A DNA stretch of 64,000 bases from Chlamydomonas reinhardtii (taxonomy: Eukaryota; Chlorophyta; Chlorophyceae; Chlamydomonadales; Chlamydomonadaceae). Positions 63,926 through 64,000 of the stretch are shown here, one piece after another. The stretch lies in contig NC_057015.1 in the NCBI RefSeq assembly GCF_000002595.2, forward strand, positions 1,090,718 through 1,154,717, in the 5' to 3' direction. Positions within the stretch are counted from its first letter, which is position 1, and each line of letters begins with the position of its first letter. The notes under the pieces are model-generated. The model made no database searches and was not told where the DNA came from. It was given only the letters and a program-made list of their open reading frames with translations. The translations under genes were made by a program, and so were the position numbers.

Positions 63926-64000
63926 CTGCCTGCTCACAGCCGGGAGGCAGCGCAAGAAACGCCACATTCTTACACAGTGCACCGCTTGCAGCACCAAGCA

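Overview
This window is nuclear DNA of a green alga, most likely a volvocalean chlorophyte of the Chlamydomonas type. The signs are very high GC with GC-ending codons, genes cut into many short exons by introns with GTGCG- or GTGAG-type donors, long (CA)n/(GT)n tracts inside introns, Ala/Gly/Ser/Gln-rich low-complexity protein segments, and plastid genes (Ycf54, plant-type HDS). The species cannot be fixed from the sequence alone. I rebuilt the gene models by joining exons at GT/AG (once GC/AG) sites. Ten of the twelve genes modelled this way join in one frame over their resolved exons; these include HDS 681 aa, MnSOD 284, TBCD 1385, kinase 697, RecQ at least 1148, C2-LysM 322, STI1 332, UBA 241, the methyltransferase-like protein 489 and Ycf54 207.

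Left part (0-29 kb), mixed strands: a secreted beta-helix-like protein cut by the left edge (-); an ARM/HEAT-like protein with a disordered N-terminus (-); a C2-transmembrane-LysM protein (+); a mitochondrial-type STI1-domain protein (-); a UBA-domain protein (+); a coiled-coil protein with a methyltransferase-like fold (+); plastid Ycf54 (+), the partner of the Mg-protoporphyrin monomethyl ester cyclase; a WD40 fragment (-); an unrecognised helical protein (-); and a WD40 gene whose frames are broken (+).

Right part (29-64 kb): five genes head to tail on the minus strand. They are plant-type HDS (IspG, MEP pathway), a Mn-type superoxide dismutase with a signal peptide, tubulin-folding cofactor D, a membrane-anchored protein kinase with HQD in place of HRD, and a RecQ-family helicase with RQC, HRDC and HTH_40 regions that runs off the right edge. 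Spacing inside this block can be tight: between MnSOD and HDS the possible poly(A) signal of one lies 2 bases from the possible TATA element of the other.

Ycf54 and HDS both feed chlorophyll synthesis (ring E closure and the isoprenoid tail), but nothing in the sequence shows that they are co-regulated. The most unusual items are the C2-TM-LysM architecture, families of near-identical sequence modules shared between introns of unrelated genes, a 13-nt micro-exon in the helicase DEAH box, the secreted MnSOD, and the HQD kinase. I recognised no tRNA, rRNA, CRISPR array or intact transposon.
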